A DNA stretch of 64,000 nucleotides from Norana najaformis (taxonomy: Eukaryota; Annelida; Clitellata; Crassiclitellata; Hormogastridae), in the NCBI GenBank assembly GCA_964023275.1, contig OZ029928.1, positions 2,232,001 through 2,296,000 of the forward strand, given 5' to 3'. This document shows positions 21,438-33,689 of the stretch, in pieces (within the stretch, counting starts at the first letter, position 1; each line of letters begins with the position of its first letter). Both the position numbers and the translations under genes were made by a program. Below the pieces are notes generated by a model. The model did no database searches, had not been told where the DNA came from, and worked only from the letters and a program-made list of their open reading frames with translations.

Positions 21438-22820
21438 TGTAGTGCGAGGAGCACAAGTTAATCTAAAACTAGAAGCTATCATCTCAGAATAATCATCATT
21501 TGTTTATATTCTTAAACTTGAAACTTGAAACTTACTAAAGCGCTGATAAAGCGATATTTTCACCATTAAAACACTCCGAATGCTATTTTCAACTTTGAAC
21601 TTATTTAAATTGTTTCCTAATAGGTCATAAGTTGAGAATGAAAGTCAAATAACTTCGATGTATTTGAGCTTACTTCTGAATACCATATAACTGTGTACTA
21701 ATGACGATAAATCTACAGAACTTAAATCCTATGAAGTTTAGTCTGCTAGCGTTAAACTGATACATATATGACCGAGCTAAAAAAAGTGCGCTGTATGAAG
21801 GAACAGTGCTTTCTGTGATTCAGAACAAGTTTTGCATGATTGCAGACAAAGGCGCTAGTATTAGCTGCTAACCCTAAAATGAGTCAGTCTCATATCCAAC
21901 ATAGCAAGGGGAGAAAATGCGCTGAAGAGCAGACAGTTAATTTAGCACCTAGCACTCTGCATGTCTAGCGAAGGCCTTACAAGTCAGCCACAAGCGGAAT
22001 ACTGGATAGTCATCCAGGTAACGAAATACCAGAGGCATGAAGGTCCCATACGACAAATACAGTCTGAGCATTATGCAAATTAGATCGGAAAGACAACAAA
22101 ATATGGATATGAATTCTGATTTTAGCGGTCAGAGGTGTTTGCCAGTCCAGAGACCGAAGGGATTTTGGCTAGAAGCGTGCTAGTACGCAGAGAGGGATCT
22201 GTCGGGAGAGAGATCAGACGGAGCAGACGGATCATTAGGAAGAAGGATTCATCGAGAAACGGCTGAAGGACTCGAAGATAGAAATTCAGAAGACGGGGCG
22301 AACGACGACGACAAGTCTGACATGAAGAGTGTGCAGAATTTCGTTAACATGAATGTGTAACGGAATAGATTAGATGAAGCTGAGTGCTGTCGATTCACAC
22401 ACAGACTCTGCACGGTTGTACAATGTGTTAACGTAGGTGAATTAAATCATTATTTTACAGTAATCCATTGTCTCATTATACATTTATTATTACAGCATTC
22501 AGTTAGCGCCGCTTCAAGAGTATAATCACATGGAATTATCAACTTCTAATGCGCCAGTTCTTAATATCTACGGCACGACCGAGGACGCACAATTTGTGAG
22601 ACTAGTTCACCCACAGGCGCCTGAGTACAGGGCCGAATCAATCAGGCCACATATAATAGCCTACTTGTTAAATATCTCCATGTCTATATTTGAATAGCAG
22701 ATAGTATAAAAGACTACTGAGATACGAGTCTGCATAACTTTAGTCTTGATCATTTGTGCCTTTGTTCCACAGAAGCTCAAGATATGATTAAAGATAAATT
22801 TAATAAGAGTTGTCGTTTCA
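21438..22820. other. No gene recognised
   Basis: No open frame above the 60-codon level and no motif. Continuation of the sequence into which the LTR element inserted. Confidence 0.4.
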
Positions 22821-22822
22821 GC

Positions 22823-23140
22823 CTAAACAAAGTCGACATGTGGGTTAAGGAGTGAATTGGAAGCTAAGTAATCGTTGATCCGAGGAAGTACAATCCGTTC
22901 AGTTAATTTGGAGATGAAAGACAGATTAGAAACTGCAGACCGGTAGTTCGAAAGGATTTCTAGTTCAAGTGATGATTTCATGAGAAGAGGGGTAACAAGA
23001 GAGTTTTTGAAAAGGAGGGGGAAATTACCCGTAGATAGGGAGTGGTTAACTATTTTTGTAATGATTGGGACAAGGACAGACGCACAGTCTTTCAATAAGG
23101 AGGTGGGTATAGGGTCAAGTTCATAATATTTGGATGAGTT
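22823..23140 (-). mobile_element. CR1-like LINE reverse transcriptase fragment
   Basis: The minus-strand frame reads IVNHSLSTGNFPLLFKNSLV, TPLLMKSSLELE, then a damaged NYRPVSNL motif (SNYRSAVSNLSFISKL) and TERIVLPRINDYL. These are the fingers of a CR1-type reverse transcriptase. Only about 90 codons remain. Confidence 0.8.
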
Positions 23141-23234
23141 TAATAGATTCAGTATTTCAGTCTCTGATGTGGGTTGAAAGACAGAGGTGAAGGTGGTGGG
23201 CAGTGATGAGGGGGAAAGGAAGCATCAGCAAATA

Positions 23235-24400
23235 GATTGCAATTATAATTGTAATCTGACATTTATAAAGCGCCACATTAAGAATAAACTCATCAGAGGG
23301 GCTACGGACCCGAACTAGTGATACCACTGTCAAATAATATAGACTCCAGGCGTTTGCGAAACTTCGGGAGGGACAAACTGAGGAGCTCGAGCCGCAGCTC
23401 TCAGGAAAGGCGATTCCAGCTGTTAGGCCAAACATGGGCAAAGCTTCTAAATTGAGCTGTAGCTCAATAGAATAGAATGTCCGGAAACCTCTGGCGAGAG
23501 TATATGGAATTGATCATAGCAAGCTGAGCACGACCACCAAGCCAGACGAACTGGGTCTTACCACAATTGATTCGGAGGCTATTAGAGGACATCCAGAGAC
23601 CAAGGGCAGATGTTGCGTCAAGAATCTCCTCAACCAAAGAGGAAGCCGCATCTGGGCCATGAGTGAAGTCTTTTGTGTCGTCTGCATACCGGTGGACAGC
23701 AACACCCATGGGAAGGAGAACCCGTGCCAAGTCGGCAGTGTACAGAATGTAAAGGAGAGGGGCCAGGACAGAACCCTGAGGGGGCCAAAAGGTACAAGGG
23801 ACTAGGCGGAACTTGTGGGCCCAAAGATAATACAATGGGAGCGATCTGAGAAGTATGATTGAAATCAAAGAAAGGTAGTATCAGTAATGCCAAAAGATGT
23901 TTCCAGACGCTCCAAGAGGAAAGAGTGATTCACAGTGTCAAAAGCAGCGCTAACATCTTAGAAGGCAAGAAGGGTAACCTGTCCACGGTCAAAAGCTTCA
24001 AAGACGTCGGCCAAGAGACGTGTAAAAAGTGATTTAGTAGAGTGAAACTTCCTAAATCCAGATTAAAGAGGAGGCATAAGGGAATTAGGGTCAATATAGT
24101 CAAACCGTTGGACGGGCACATAGGCCTACAATATCTTTCAAGAAGCTTAGAGAGGAAGGAAAGGTTAGATATAAGTCGGTAGTTAAAGATGTCATTGGTG
24201 GTTTTGGAAAGGAGGGAATGTAGAGTATGGCTGATGGTACTAATTTTGACAGAAAAGAAAGAACAAAAGGTGTCAGCTATTGAGGAAGGTGGAAGAGAAT
24301 TTGGAACTGGATCATTTCCAATGGAGGAGTTGGTTAATGATTTTCCAGACAAGGCGAGAATTACAGGATCTGGACCGAACTAATGAAGAGTAAATTCTCT
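23235..24400 (-). mobile_element. CR1-like LINE, frameshifted copy with 3' end
   Basis: Read on the minus strand: FNYRLISNLSFLSKLLERY at about 24160, then FWPPQGSVLAPLLYILYTAD at about 23770, YADDTKDFTHG (catalytic box) at about 23690, SSNSLRINCGKTQFVWLGG at about 23560, and a 3' block near 23400 (WPNSWNRLS-ELRLELLSLS). The 3' UTR has GTGGCGCTTTATAAATGTCA. Pieces lie in different frames, so it is inactive, but motif order is intact. Confidence 0.8.
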
Positions 24401-24499
24401 TTTTAGCTGCAGCAAGAAGTTGATGATGTTTATTTCTGACAGATTTAAGAGTATTTACCATATATTACGTAGAGATTATAGTAAGCTTCAAATTCTTGT

Positions 24500-25067
24500 G
24501 GCAATGAGAAATTGATCAAAAGCGAACATAGTCTTATTCCTCACCTACAACACACTTCAATCCTCCCAACCCTCCTATCTTCGTCAATTATTTACTATCC
24601 AACCACTCCATTCAACCCGCTCCTCATCTGTCCTAACACTTCTTCGCCCTCCCGTCACCTCATTCTTAAAATTTGGAAATCGCTCCATAGCCATAGCTGC
24701 CCCACCCCTTTGGGATAAACTCCCGCCAGAATTGCGACAGTTGTCTGGTCAATCATGCGAACTCACCAACACTTCACCTCTTTCAGTTTCTGCGCAGGTC
24801 TTTCACTCAAGACTGATACACTTCTTTTCCAAAAATCTTATCCTGATTCTTCCTCTTCCCCTTATCTCTCTTCTCGCTTCAATTTCAAACATCATCCACC
24901 GTAGCCGTCCGACTGTCTGCCTGACTCCTGGATCTTGACCTGGAACCGAACCCTTTTGCCTAGCGATTTTGTTTTGACTGAGCGCCTATGAATAAGCTGG
25001 TTCCCGCGACTTAGCTTTCGTTGGGATCTGTAGAAATCTCGAGATTAAGATTGCGATTACGATAGTG
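24500..25067 (+). mobile_element. LINE 3' half (GATTACG-tailed family X)
   Basis: Decayed coding sequence (WDKLPPELRQL-like at about 24715) is followed by GGTCTTTCACTCAAGACTGA, a 3' UTR with GAATAAGCTGGTTCCCGCGA and a terminus ATCTCGAGATTAAGATTGCG. The same family recurs at 25905-26012, 27150-27265 and 44300-45118 (plus) and at 40915-41160 and 53400-54115 (minus). It is absent from the matching place in copy B, so insertion followed the duplication. Confidence 0.7.
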
Positions 25068-25439
25068 AGTTAATTCACTAAAAAGCGATCGCGTATTTAA
25101 TCTCAATCGCAAGAGGACGGAAGTATCGATAATCCAACTGCTAAGTATGTCATTTTGTTTTCATTCAACGCCATTTTGATGAGCTGGACGAACAAAGGAT
25201 TCGTAACTTCTGTATGCATTTCTCTACTGGTTTAGGCGAGTTAGATTGTTTCTGTCATTAATTTCCATTTAAGTATTTATGCATAGTTTTGTATAATTAC
25301 GTGCTACTATAACTCATTTTCATATTACGAATAAGTTTTCTGATTTCAGAGGTCATTTAGTTGTTTCTTAAATTAAACTGTTTCTCTTCCGAAAGCAAAA
25401 TGTTGGTTATTGTTATTATTTGGATTAGTTTTTCTGCAT

Positions 25440-25615
25440 TTATTAAGCGCCATTACCTGACGACGAAGCATCAGTCGATGGCACTTAGCAATTGTGAGTA
25501 AATTACTTGCTTACGGTCCCTACACAGTACCCGTACAAGGGGAGGCTCGAACCCGTACGCGCAGTACTCTGCGTCACTAGTCGGGCGCCCTGGCCATTCA
25601 GCCACCGCAGTAAAG
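25440..25615 (-). repeat. tRNA-derived SINE (family B), copy 1
   Basis: The minus-strand head carries box A (TGGCTGAATGG, 25594-25604) and box B (GGGTTCGAGCCT, 25543-25554). The body runs into CATCGACTGATGC and ends near GGCGCTTAATAAATGCAG. The copy at 63655-63820 shares both the head and this 3' end. It is a SINE and not a tRNA gene: the head lacks an intact acceptor stem. Confidence 0.7.
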
Positions 25616-25868
25616 ACGATGTGCTGTTGGAGGATGAGCACCAAATGGTGGCTGAGGTTCAAGATAAGGAAGAAGTGGATAGGCAGTTGGAGAAGAAGAC
25701 AATTCGTCTAAATATAAAATCTCGAAAACAGTTCAGACTGGTGTTAAATTTCGTCAGCCACGTCAAAGCCAAGATAATGGGCTTCTCGAATAAGCAAGTC
25801 AACAGAAATTACAGAAAAATGGATATCTCTCGTTTCTTTGGTTTGTGAAGTTATATTTCTGATGATTA
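25616..25868 (+). other. Unassigned open stretch
   Basis: A frame at about 25610-25848 (EVDRQLEKKTIRLNIKSRK, FVSHVKAKIMGFSNKQVNR) has coding-like composition but no recognised domain. It lies inside duplication copy A between a SINE and a CA repeat. Support for a gene is weak. Confidence 0.25.
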
Positions 25869-26034
25869 TCACACACACACACACGCACCCACTCACACAC
25901 ACACGCACTGAACCCTTTTTGCCTATCCATTTTGTTTTAACTGAGCCCCTGTGAATAAGCTGGTTCCCGCGACTTATCTTTGGGTGCTGTAGAAATCTCG
26001 AGATTACGATTACACGCACACACACACACACAAG
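25869..26034 (+). repeat. (CA)n microsatellite split by a LINE tail
   Basis: CA-rich repeat at about 25869-25906 and again at about 26011-26033. The piece between (GAATAAGCTGGTTCCCGCGA, then ATCTCGAGATTACGATTAC) is the 3' terminus of LINE family X, apparently inserted into a pre-existing CA tract. Confidence 0.8.
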
Positions 26035-26710
26035 TAATAAAACAAGTAATAACTGTAATGACAGACACCACATAGTGAAACTGTTGTGCTCTGTGTTGCA
26101 GACTGTCTGATATCAAAGCACTTGCACTTTAGCATGCTTTCAGACAGTTTTGTCCAATTATTTTTAAAAGATAGCATTGCACTCCAACTATTGGTCACAA
26201 TTTTTGCAGTTTACTAAGTAAGTAAGTACGACATTTGTTAACACACCATGTGTCCATCGCCTGGGTGAGGATTCATAGGTGTCGATGAATGAGTCACTTC
26301 GGTCAGACAAGAAAATCAAGACGCTACAAATAGGTCAAATAGGTCTTAAGCCGCTTTACTAGTGGTTGTATTGGTATCTTCTCTGTTTCTAGATGTATGT
26401 GGTTTCAAGAGCGGCATTCTTCTGTACAAATTTTAACTTTGACTTTGCTGTTTCCTTTTTGAGTTCACACTTGCAAGAGCTCTTTAACATCAATTATAAT
26501 CTATTTTCTCCTCTCAGCTGTCTTTGAAAATGTTGTCCAGTCTGGAATTTGAAACTTATCTTTCAGCATTAATATGATGGTTTTGTAAAGGCCTTTCAAT
26601 CAATTATAATTATCATTAATCCCAGTATCAAAAGGCTTCAGGTAGCTTTTAGCAAATATGGCATCCTAAAGCAATCATTTTGCTCAAAATGCTAAGTCGA
26701 CAAAAGTCTT

Positions 26711-27500
26711 CATCATACGTAGTTGTGAAGGTGAACATTCTGTGAAGCAGAATGTTTGACGTCCTTTATGCCCTACATCTGTCGCATCTTGCCATAGTGG
26801 CCAAGGAATTATGCCAATGACTACTAGCATTTCAAATGTGGAAGCATTTTATATGTTATTAAAGCATGTTATCCATAGAAAAGCTGGTCCATATTTTTAT
26901 GTAGATAAATTGTAAATTTGAACTTTACCTAAAATGTCCTTCAATGCAAACCCTATGTGGATCTTTGAAACCTGGCAAGTAATTATGTATCATAATGCTT
27001 TTTGATAAAAATATTTTCAATGTTTTAACCATAATCTCAAGATTTCTACAGTGCCTAGTGAAAATGGCACATTCAGACTAAGCCATGGATTTACTCATGA
27101 CATTTAAAAATCAACATTTATATTTTGATTTTGTTCTTCCTGAAAGTGACCCCCTTTTGCCTACCGATTTTATTTTGACTGAGCGACTGTGAATAAGCTG
27201 GTTCCCGCGACTTAGCTTTCGTTGGGCGCTTTAAAAATCTCGAGATTACGATTACGATTGATCATACGCAAATGTAAAGGTGAACATTATGTGAAGCAGA
27301 AAGTTTGATCTTTGAAACCTGACTAGTAATTATGTATCAAAATTGGTTTTTGATAAAAATATTTTCAATGTTTTAACCATAATCTCAAGATTTCTACAGT
27401 GCCTTGTGAAAATGGCACATTCAGACTAAGCCATGGATTTACTCATGACATTTAAAAATCAACATTTGTATTTTGATTTTGTTCTTCCTGAAAGTGACAA
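26711..27500 (+). repeat. Tandem duplication with a LINE tail at the junction
   Basis: About 26955-27150 and 27305-27500 are near-identical (both include AACCATAATCTCAAGATTTC and AGACTAAGCCATGGATTTAC). About 26711-26760 is repeated at 27266-27310. Exactly between the two copies lies a family X LINE 3' terminus (27150-27265). The second copy lacks about 190 bp of the first. Copy B of the segmental duplication has only one version. Confidence 0.85.
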
Positions 27501-27823
27501 ATGAGCATCTGAAGGAAATCAATAGTACTAGAGACTTCATGAAGCAGTTTTAGCAATACAGCTTTATGAGCCGGATCTAAATGTAGAACTGTAATTGATT
27601 GTTGATCAAGAGATGTCATAATTGTCACCTTTTCATAATCTTCAAACAATCTCACTAGCACTTAAGAAAATACTCCTTGCATGGGAAAATCGAATCAGTT
27701 TTGGTCTGCCATACTAAATGAAGTTAGTAAAAAATTTAATGCTGTAATAATATTATGTATTCTTAGTTTCAGAATAATCATTTTGTAAGATAATAATTGG
27801 TGAAAGCTGCGCTTCTATCAACC

Positions 27824-27862
27824 ATGTCGGAAAGCATTTACACGATCATTGCCTTAACATGA
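27824..27862 (+). promoter_or_regulatory. Short upstream ORF overlapping the zinc-finger start
   Basis: ATG at 27824 in strong context (ACCATGTCGG) opens a 12-codon frame whose TGA (27860-27862) overlaps the ATG of the zinc-finger ORF at 27859, forming ATGA. It could affect initiation on the main frame. The paralogue at 55.8 kb lacks this ATG. Relevance depends on transcript structure; a splice acceptor (TTTCAG) lies about 50 bases upstream. Confidence 0.5.
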
Positions 27863-29475
27863 GAACCAATGTTCATAATGAAGAAAAGTCATATATATAC
27901 CAGTTACATCAGAAATCATTTGCACAGGTTGATAATCAGATGAGTCATATTAGAACTGATACTGGAGAAAGATCATGGAAATGTCAGCTTTGTCAGAAAT
28001 CATTTGCAGACTTTCGTAATATCAAGCGTCATATGAGAACCCATACCGGAGAAAGACCATACAAATGTCAGTTATGTCAGAAATCATTTGCTCAAGAGAG
28101 TCATCTGAAGACTCATCTGAGAACCCATACTAAAGAAAGACCATACCAATGTCGGCTATGTCAGAAATCATTTCCTCAAGAGATTCATCTGAAGAATCAT
28201 CTGAGAACCCATACTAAAGAAAGACCATACCAGTGTCAGCTATGCCAGAAATCATTTGCTCAAGAGATTCATCTGAAGAGGCATCTTAGAACCCATACTG
28301 GAGAAAGACCATACTTATGTCCATTGTGTGAGAAATCATTTGTACGAGAGAGTCATCTGAGGAGTCATCTGATAACCCATACTGGAGAAAGACCCTACTT
28401 ATGTCAGTTGTGTAAGAAATCATTTGCACAAGATAGTCATCTGAAGAGTCATCTGATAACCCATACTGGAGAAAGACCCTACTTATGTCAACTGTGTGGG
28501 AAATCATTTGCACGAGAGAGTCATTTGAAGAGTCATCTAAGAACCCATACTGGAGAAAGACCATACAAATGTCAGCTATGTCAGAAATCATTTGCAGAAT
28601 TGGGTCATCTAAAGAGTCACATAAGAACCCATACTGGAGAAAGACCATACCAGTGTCAGCTATGTCAGAAATCATTTGCTAATTTTTGTAGCATGAAGAG
28701 TCATCTGAGAACCCATACTGGAGAGAGACCTCACAGATGTCACCTATGTCAAAAATCATTTGGAGAAGCTTGTTGTGTGAAAAGTCATATGAGGTCTCAT
28801 ACTGGAGAAAAGCCTTACATATGTCACTTCTGTCAGAAATCGTTTTCATGTTCAGGCAGTTTGAGAAGTCACATGAGAAGCCATACTGGAGAAAAAACGT
28901 ACAGATGTATTTTTTGCAAGAGATCATTTGCGCATTTAAAAGATCTGAAGAGGCATACAAGAATTCATGCTGGAGAAAAACTTGATGTATGTGAGGTTTG
29001 TCATGGATCATTTATAGAACCTAGAAATCTAAAGAGACATAGAAGAACCCACTCATGCGAAAAGTCGTTCATATGCAAGAAGCCGTTTATGGAGAGTAAT
29101 TCGCCGATGAAGCATTTTAAATCCCCTCCAGGATTAAAGCCGCAAGATCTTAACTTGAAGATAAAAGTAATTAACCTTTTTGATCAATGCACATCACTGA
29201 GTAGTCCAAATATTAATGATGAAAGAAAATATCTTTTGCTGAAGAAGATACCACATGATTTGAATGAAATTACAGATCTTCCAAAGAAAATTGGAGTTGG
29301 AGAATGTATTGATATGAAAATATTGAAATCACTTGACACTGTAAAACATTTCTTGGCAAAACCTTATGGATGTGGGATATGTGATGGATTGTTTGAAATA
29401 GAGAAGGAATTTCGAGAGCATTGTTTTAGGCATGGCTTTTCTGCACCTGATGATTTATTTGTTGACCTATGCTGA
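27859..29475 (+). CDS. C2H2 zinc-finger protein, 13 canonical fingers (paralogue A)
   Basis: 538 codons in a single exon. A degenerate N-terminal finger ([10 protein letters not shown]) is followed by 13 C2H2 fingers at about residues 40-400, joined by TGERPY or TKERPY linkers, then a broken finger ([10 protein letters not shown]). A tail of about 130 residues has no classical fingers until a final [18 protein letters not shown] unit near the C-terminus. Protein ends DLFVDLC. Such arrays are nuclear sequence-specific DNA-binding proteins, usually transcription regulators. No KRAB, SCAN, BTB or ZAD domain is visible. The start aligns with the ATG of the paralogue at 55813, and a conserved TTTCAG acceptor upstream suggests 5' non-coding exons. 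Frame fully open, so probably functional. Expression and target are unknown. Confidence 0.9.
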   Translation: MRTNVHNEEKSYIYQLHQKSFAQVDNQMSHIRTDTGERSWKCQLCQKSFADFRNIKRHMRTHTGERPYKCQLCQKSFAQESHLKTHLRTHTKERPYQCRLCQKSFPQEIHLKNHLRTHTKERPYQCQLCQKSFAQEIHLKRHLRTHTGERPYLCPLCEKSFVRESHLRSHLITHTGERPYLCQLCKKSFAQDSHLKSHLITHTGERPYLCQLCGKSFARESHLKSHLRTHTGERPYKCQLCQKSFAELGHLKSHIRTHTGERPYQCQLCQKSFANFCSMKSHLRTHTGERPHRCHLCQKSFGEACCVKSHMRSHTGEKPYICHFCQKSFSCSGSLRSHMRSHTGEKTYRCIFCKRSFAHLKDLKRHTRIHAGEKLDVCEVCHGSFIEPRNLKRHRRTHSCEKSFICKKPFMESNSPMKHFKSPPGLKPQDLNLKIKVINLFDQCTSLSSPNINDERKYLLLKKIPHDLNEITDLPKKIGVGECIDMKILKSLDTVKHFLAKPYGCGICDGLFEIEKEFREHCFRHGFSAPDDLFVDLC

Positions 29476-30199
29476 GTATATTTCTCCATAGTTAACTCAG
29501 AAACGATTTAAATACGCGTTTTGTGTATTGCTGTGATATCATATGCATCGTTCTGTAATAGGCAACCCTAATTTAGTGGGACTTAGGTTCCTTTTGGGTC
29601 TACCATTTGTATCCCAACAATCTATGCAATGGTCAGTGTATTTGTTCTTTTCTTTGTTCATTTTTGGAATCAATAAAGTTTTCATTCATTCATCTTTCAC
29701 AATTTTTTCTAATTACTAAGCATTTTGCTGTACAGAACAGAACGTTGAGCAATAAAATGTCGTGCCTACCAAGAAAACACACGAGTTATTCGCCACATGA
29801 CTAATGAACATGTGGTGGAAATGTGGGGCAAGAAATAGAATAAGGCTGCCATTAAGAGAAGCGGAAATATCAAATGAAACTGAGTAGTCTCTGTGTTTGA
29901 CAAAGACAGAAGGACCCGTCGAGATTGCTTGCACTGAACGAAAATGAAGAGACAAAGGCTGAGAAAGTACAGGATTTTGAGCAAAAAGAACTTCATGTCT
30001 GGAAATGTTTTGGTGAGGCACCTGTGTGGGGGAATGGCCATTGATAATAAATTGGGAAATAGACTTGAAATTTAGTATTCCGTATTCTGTTTGGCAAAGC
30101 GTTTCTGATTTGAGAGTCACGTTTAAAAAGACAAACTTGTCGGATTACAATTGCTGATGATACTTTTTGGTGTCTTTCGAACATGAGTGTGCTTATGAT

Positions 30200-30500
30200 T
30201 ACATTCTATATATGACTGAGATACACAGAACGAGAACGTAACTTCCAGTACAAAATGTAGGCATGTTGATTATACACAAACGTGAAGGTTAAAATTCTGT
30301 TAAGCGGTATCTTGGACCTCCTTTACACCCTAAAAATAGGCAGAACGAACTGATCAAGGTAGTGAATTCCAAAACTTTGGACCAGCTACCAAGAGGACCC
30401 GAAAGCCCAACACCGTTCGGATATAGGACAAAGCAAGAGCCAAAGTGTCAACGGATCGAGTGCAGACTGAAACATTATGAAGTATACGTTGCGCTTCGTA
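30200..30500 (-). mobile_element. LINE 3' fragment
   Basis: The plus-strand string GTGAATTCCAAAACTTTGGA and the following GATCGAGTGCAG are the antisense of a CR1-type C-terminal block (SFGI/WNSL-type). Decayed; related wording recurs at 37250-37360 and 39105-39220. Confidence 0.4.
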
Positions 30501-33500
30501 CATCAATGTAAATAAAGTGAAACCAATATTGCGTTTCGTTTACCTACGATTACTTGTTGGAGCTAGTTTAACAGACTGCTGTATGTATTATACATTCTCC
30601 AGATAATGAATATGTTATCATAGGGAATCAACATTCAGACGAAATGAATGTGCATAAATCATTCCATGTCAAATCAACGCATCTTCCGACAACATCATGT
30701 CCGATTTTCCTGAAAATTGGCATTTATTCATCTTGACAAAAAACTTTCAAAACTATTTAAAATAAGTCAACTCTTGTCCGAAATATAGTTCTTTGAAATT
30801 AGACCAACGCATATTGACCTGAGTAGATCAAATTGCTGTATCTCAGGTTCTTTAGCGCGCGCACACATACACCTACACACACACACACACACATATATAT
30901 ATCTTATTTTATCGACATATAGAAACACACGTACAGGTCATGTTTGATTTGAGAACTGGTTGTTATACCAAGATTAAAGATTTTGTAAGACTTAAAAAAG
31001 TTGGTTTGAAGTCTTTTAGGCGCCTATTCATTAGATACTACAGTACAGGTCAAAGAACAGTACAGAAGCCAGGGATAAGTGCTGCTGAGTTATCTTTAGT
31101 TGTAGTCAGCAACTGAGAAATATACGGTTCGATTACGTCGCCTAGATACTGTGAGATCATAGAAGAATAAAGAGACGGCGCTCACACAATCATTTTCGTT
31201 CTCGAGTTATTCAGCTGTATTGTCTGCAGTTTCTTGGTGCAGTGAACAGACCTGAACCTGCTTGCAAAATAACTAAACTGCCTGGGAGCTACGTCCTCAA
31301 TGTTGCGGTGTGAGCCGCCAAGGCTGGCGGTGGCTGGAAGTTGAACCTTTGCCGAGCACAAGCTTCATCAGATACGAGATCAGCGTAACTCACCTAGATA
31401 TCATTGCCTTTGCTCTGATCTTCGGCAGCAAAGTCATCCAGAAGGTCGGGGTGGAACATGGACCTACTAGAGAAGGATTTAGATGGATAAGTATATCCAT
31501 GTAAACGCAAGTGAAGACTCAAAATGACCATCGTCATAGGCCTACACTGTCAGTGCCATTAATGATATCTTGTTTATAAGGCTGAGTCACAGCGAATTCG
31601 TAAAAGTTTCGGCAACTCACACCATACCAAACCTAATACCTGAACTGGTGGAAGCTCTAGTTTGTTTGCATTTTTGTTTGCATTCGTGCGGTTGCCCTTT
31701 GCTCTCAGGATCTCTCGTTGATCACATTTTGTGCACAATGCAGATTAAAGGTTCAGAGACGCAAGCCTTGTTTTGGGACAATCTGATCCAGGATTTTGCA
31801 TAGTTTGGTCGATTCTGTGACAAACTTAATACATGCATAAATAAACACAACATACACTCGTGATAAATATAATTCTTGGCGATAACTATATCGTGCGAAA
31901 ACTTGTTCGTTATCTTGCACATGACATCAGATCTCTATCAGATCACATCTGTTTCATTTTCCACCGGCCGAGTTTTGCTATGCGTTTTTATACCAGAGGT
32001 TTCATGCAGTGTTCGCGTACTGTTCTTGAGCTTCGTCACCTGTTAATACTGAACAGTGCAAAAGGATGCGATCATTTGTGGTTTTACTTGTGGCCTTCAA
32101 CCTATGTGAGTCATTGCTTAACATGTATATGATTGATTGATTGACTGACTGACTGATTGATTGATTGATTGACTCTTCATTGATCACAAATTCAACGTAT
32201 CAGGTTACACATAAAACATACAGTTTGCCAGGATACAAAAGAAAAACCCAGAAGGGACTAGGGTCCCGCTTCAATAGGGTCACCTGTTAACATCAGTAAC
32301 GTAAGATGGCAATCGACATGTAAACAAAGCAAGTATCATCAAGTAAGCAAACTAAATACGTTATGTACAATCCGAACATAAATGAAACTGAAAATAAAAC
32401 TATATTCAAGTCCAGTGCATTAGACACAATTTTAAAAAGAAAAAGAAAAAGAAGCAGAAAGCTAATGGTTTGTATGAACAATTCAGTTAGCAGTCAAAAG
32501 ATGTTGTTAAATAGTGACGCATCTGCCTTTTAAACAATTTCAAACTTATCAACATACGAATGCTCATTGGTAAATCGTTCCAGATTGAAGGACCAGCTCA
32601 TTTAATATTAAAAAATCGAATGTTGGTGCGAGCAACAGTAAAACATAAAAATAACCCCGAGTCGTAGTAAAATATGAATGATTATGAAGTCTTAGCAAGT
32701 TAACTTAATTAACGGCGTTTCTATTGTCTGAACTATTCTAATCTAACCTAATGACATCAATAGCGTCATTATCATTATACTTAGGCCTAAGTCATGGAAA
32801 TAAAACCGTTGTCAGAATGGTCGGAAAAATAAGAAATCACACTTTGATGGGTTAGTAAGTGGAGACAGACGAACTGTAAGTTTAGATCTATCTGAATTAC
32901 ATGTAAGAACTGGGCAGTGAATTCTAAATCTTCGGATCAACCATCTAGAACGCCTTAGGCTCCACATTGTCTTAGACAAGAGTCAATTTGTCCATTGACC
33001 AAGTGCAGTATCTTCTACAATAATGTCTATATATTCTCTAACCACCTTGTCTTACATACTGTCTTGCACGAGAGAATACAGTTACTGTGGAATACGGCCT
33101 TGAACTTATCTAAGAACTACACTGGACATCTTGCAATAGACATCACAGTGACTGTCCTGTATTACAAAATATTATATGTCGCACTGCTTATCAGCCTAAT
33201 GAAGAATTGCGTGTAGGTAGGTCTGTGTGTGTGTGTCAGTGTGTGTGTGTGTGTGTGTGTAGTGATGGCATCCAAAAATAAAATGTTCAAATTGTATGGG
33301 AAAACACTGCATTTTTTGTATTGTCTAGAACCTGCTAAATATTTACAAAAGATTGCATCAATAAGGGGTGCCATACGAAACTGAAGTTTTACCCATACAC
33401 GTTGCAGAGGCGAAAGTGACAAAATAGTTCTTCAGATTCCCCTTAAAAACACCTCATTCAATATTGAATGCGCTTGGTATATTGCCGTGTGATGTACTAG

Positions 33501-33680
33501 TCCTATGTCCTGTTAACTTGAATTGGTATAGTGAATGAATCGTTTTTTGCAGTTTTAGAGGGCATACAAAGCCCGACATATTGCAAATATCGGTGCTGAA
33601 ATTGCAGCCTGGCCTCTTTCTATTAAGGTTTTTTTTCAAGACCCTAGGTGTAACCTCAAATCTTTGGTGTAATCAACGCA
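30501..33680. other. Gene-free, repeat-rich stretch
   Basis: Contains a CA/TA microsatellite (30857-30902), (GATT)n/(GACT)n at 32128-32173, a decayed LINE 3' region on the minus strand at 32740-33010 (starts CTAATCTAACCTAATGACAT, shared with 37015) and a (GT)n run at 33222-33262. Short ORFs at 31310, 31570 and 31860 have no motifs I recognise. Confidence 0.5.
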
Positions 33681-33689
33681 GCGGACTGA

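Larger units (their letters stand above)
24395..29960 (+). repeat. Segmental duplication, copy A
   Basis: Alignable by eye with 54150-57640 in the same order and orientation. Anchors: TCAAATTCTTGTGGCAATGA (A) with TCAAGTTCTTGTTACAGCTA (B); ATCGATAATCCAAC in both; AAGAGCGGCATTCTTCTGTA with AAGAGTGGCATTCTTCTGTA; the zinc-finger exon; and the 3' flank ATGTGGGGCAAGAAATAGAA in both. Copy A is longer because LINE and SINE insertions occupy about 24500-25067, 25440-26012 and 27150-27265. Confidence 0.85.

Noticed and set aside
25540-25610. tRNA-Ser/Leu-like gene
   Set aside because: It is embedded in a repeat with a second copy at 63655; pairing of the ends is poor, so it was called a SINE.
28286-29011. 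Antisense ORFs of 110-129 codons under zinc-finger A
   Set aside because: They are shadows produced by the periodic finger repeat; similar antisense ORFs occur under zinc-finger B.
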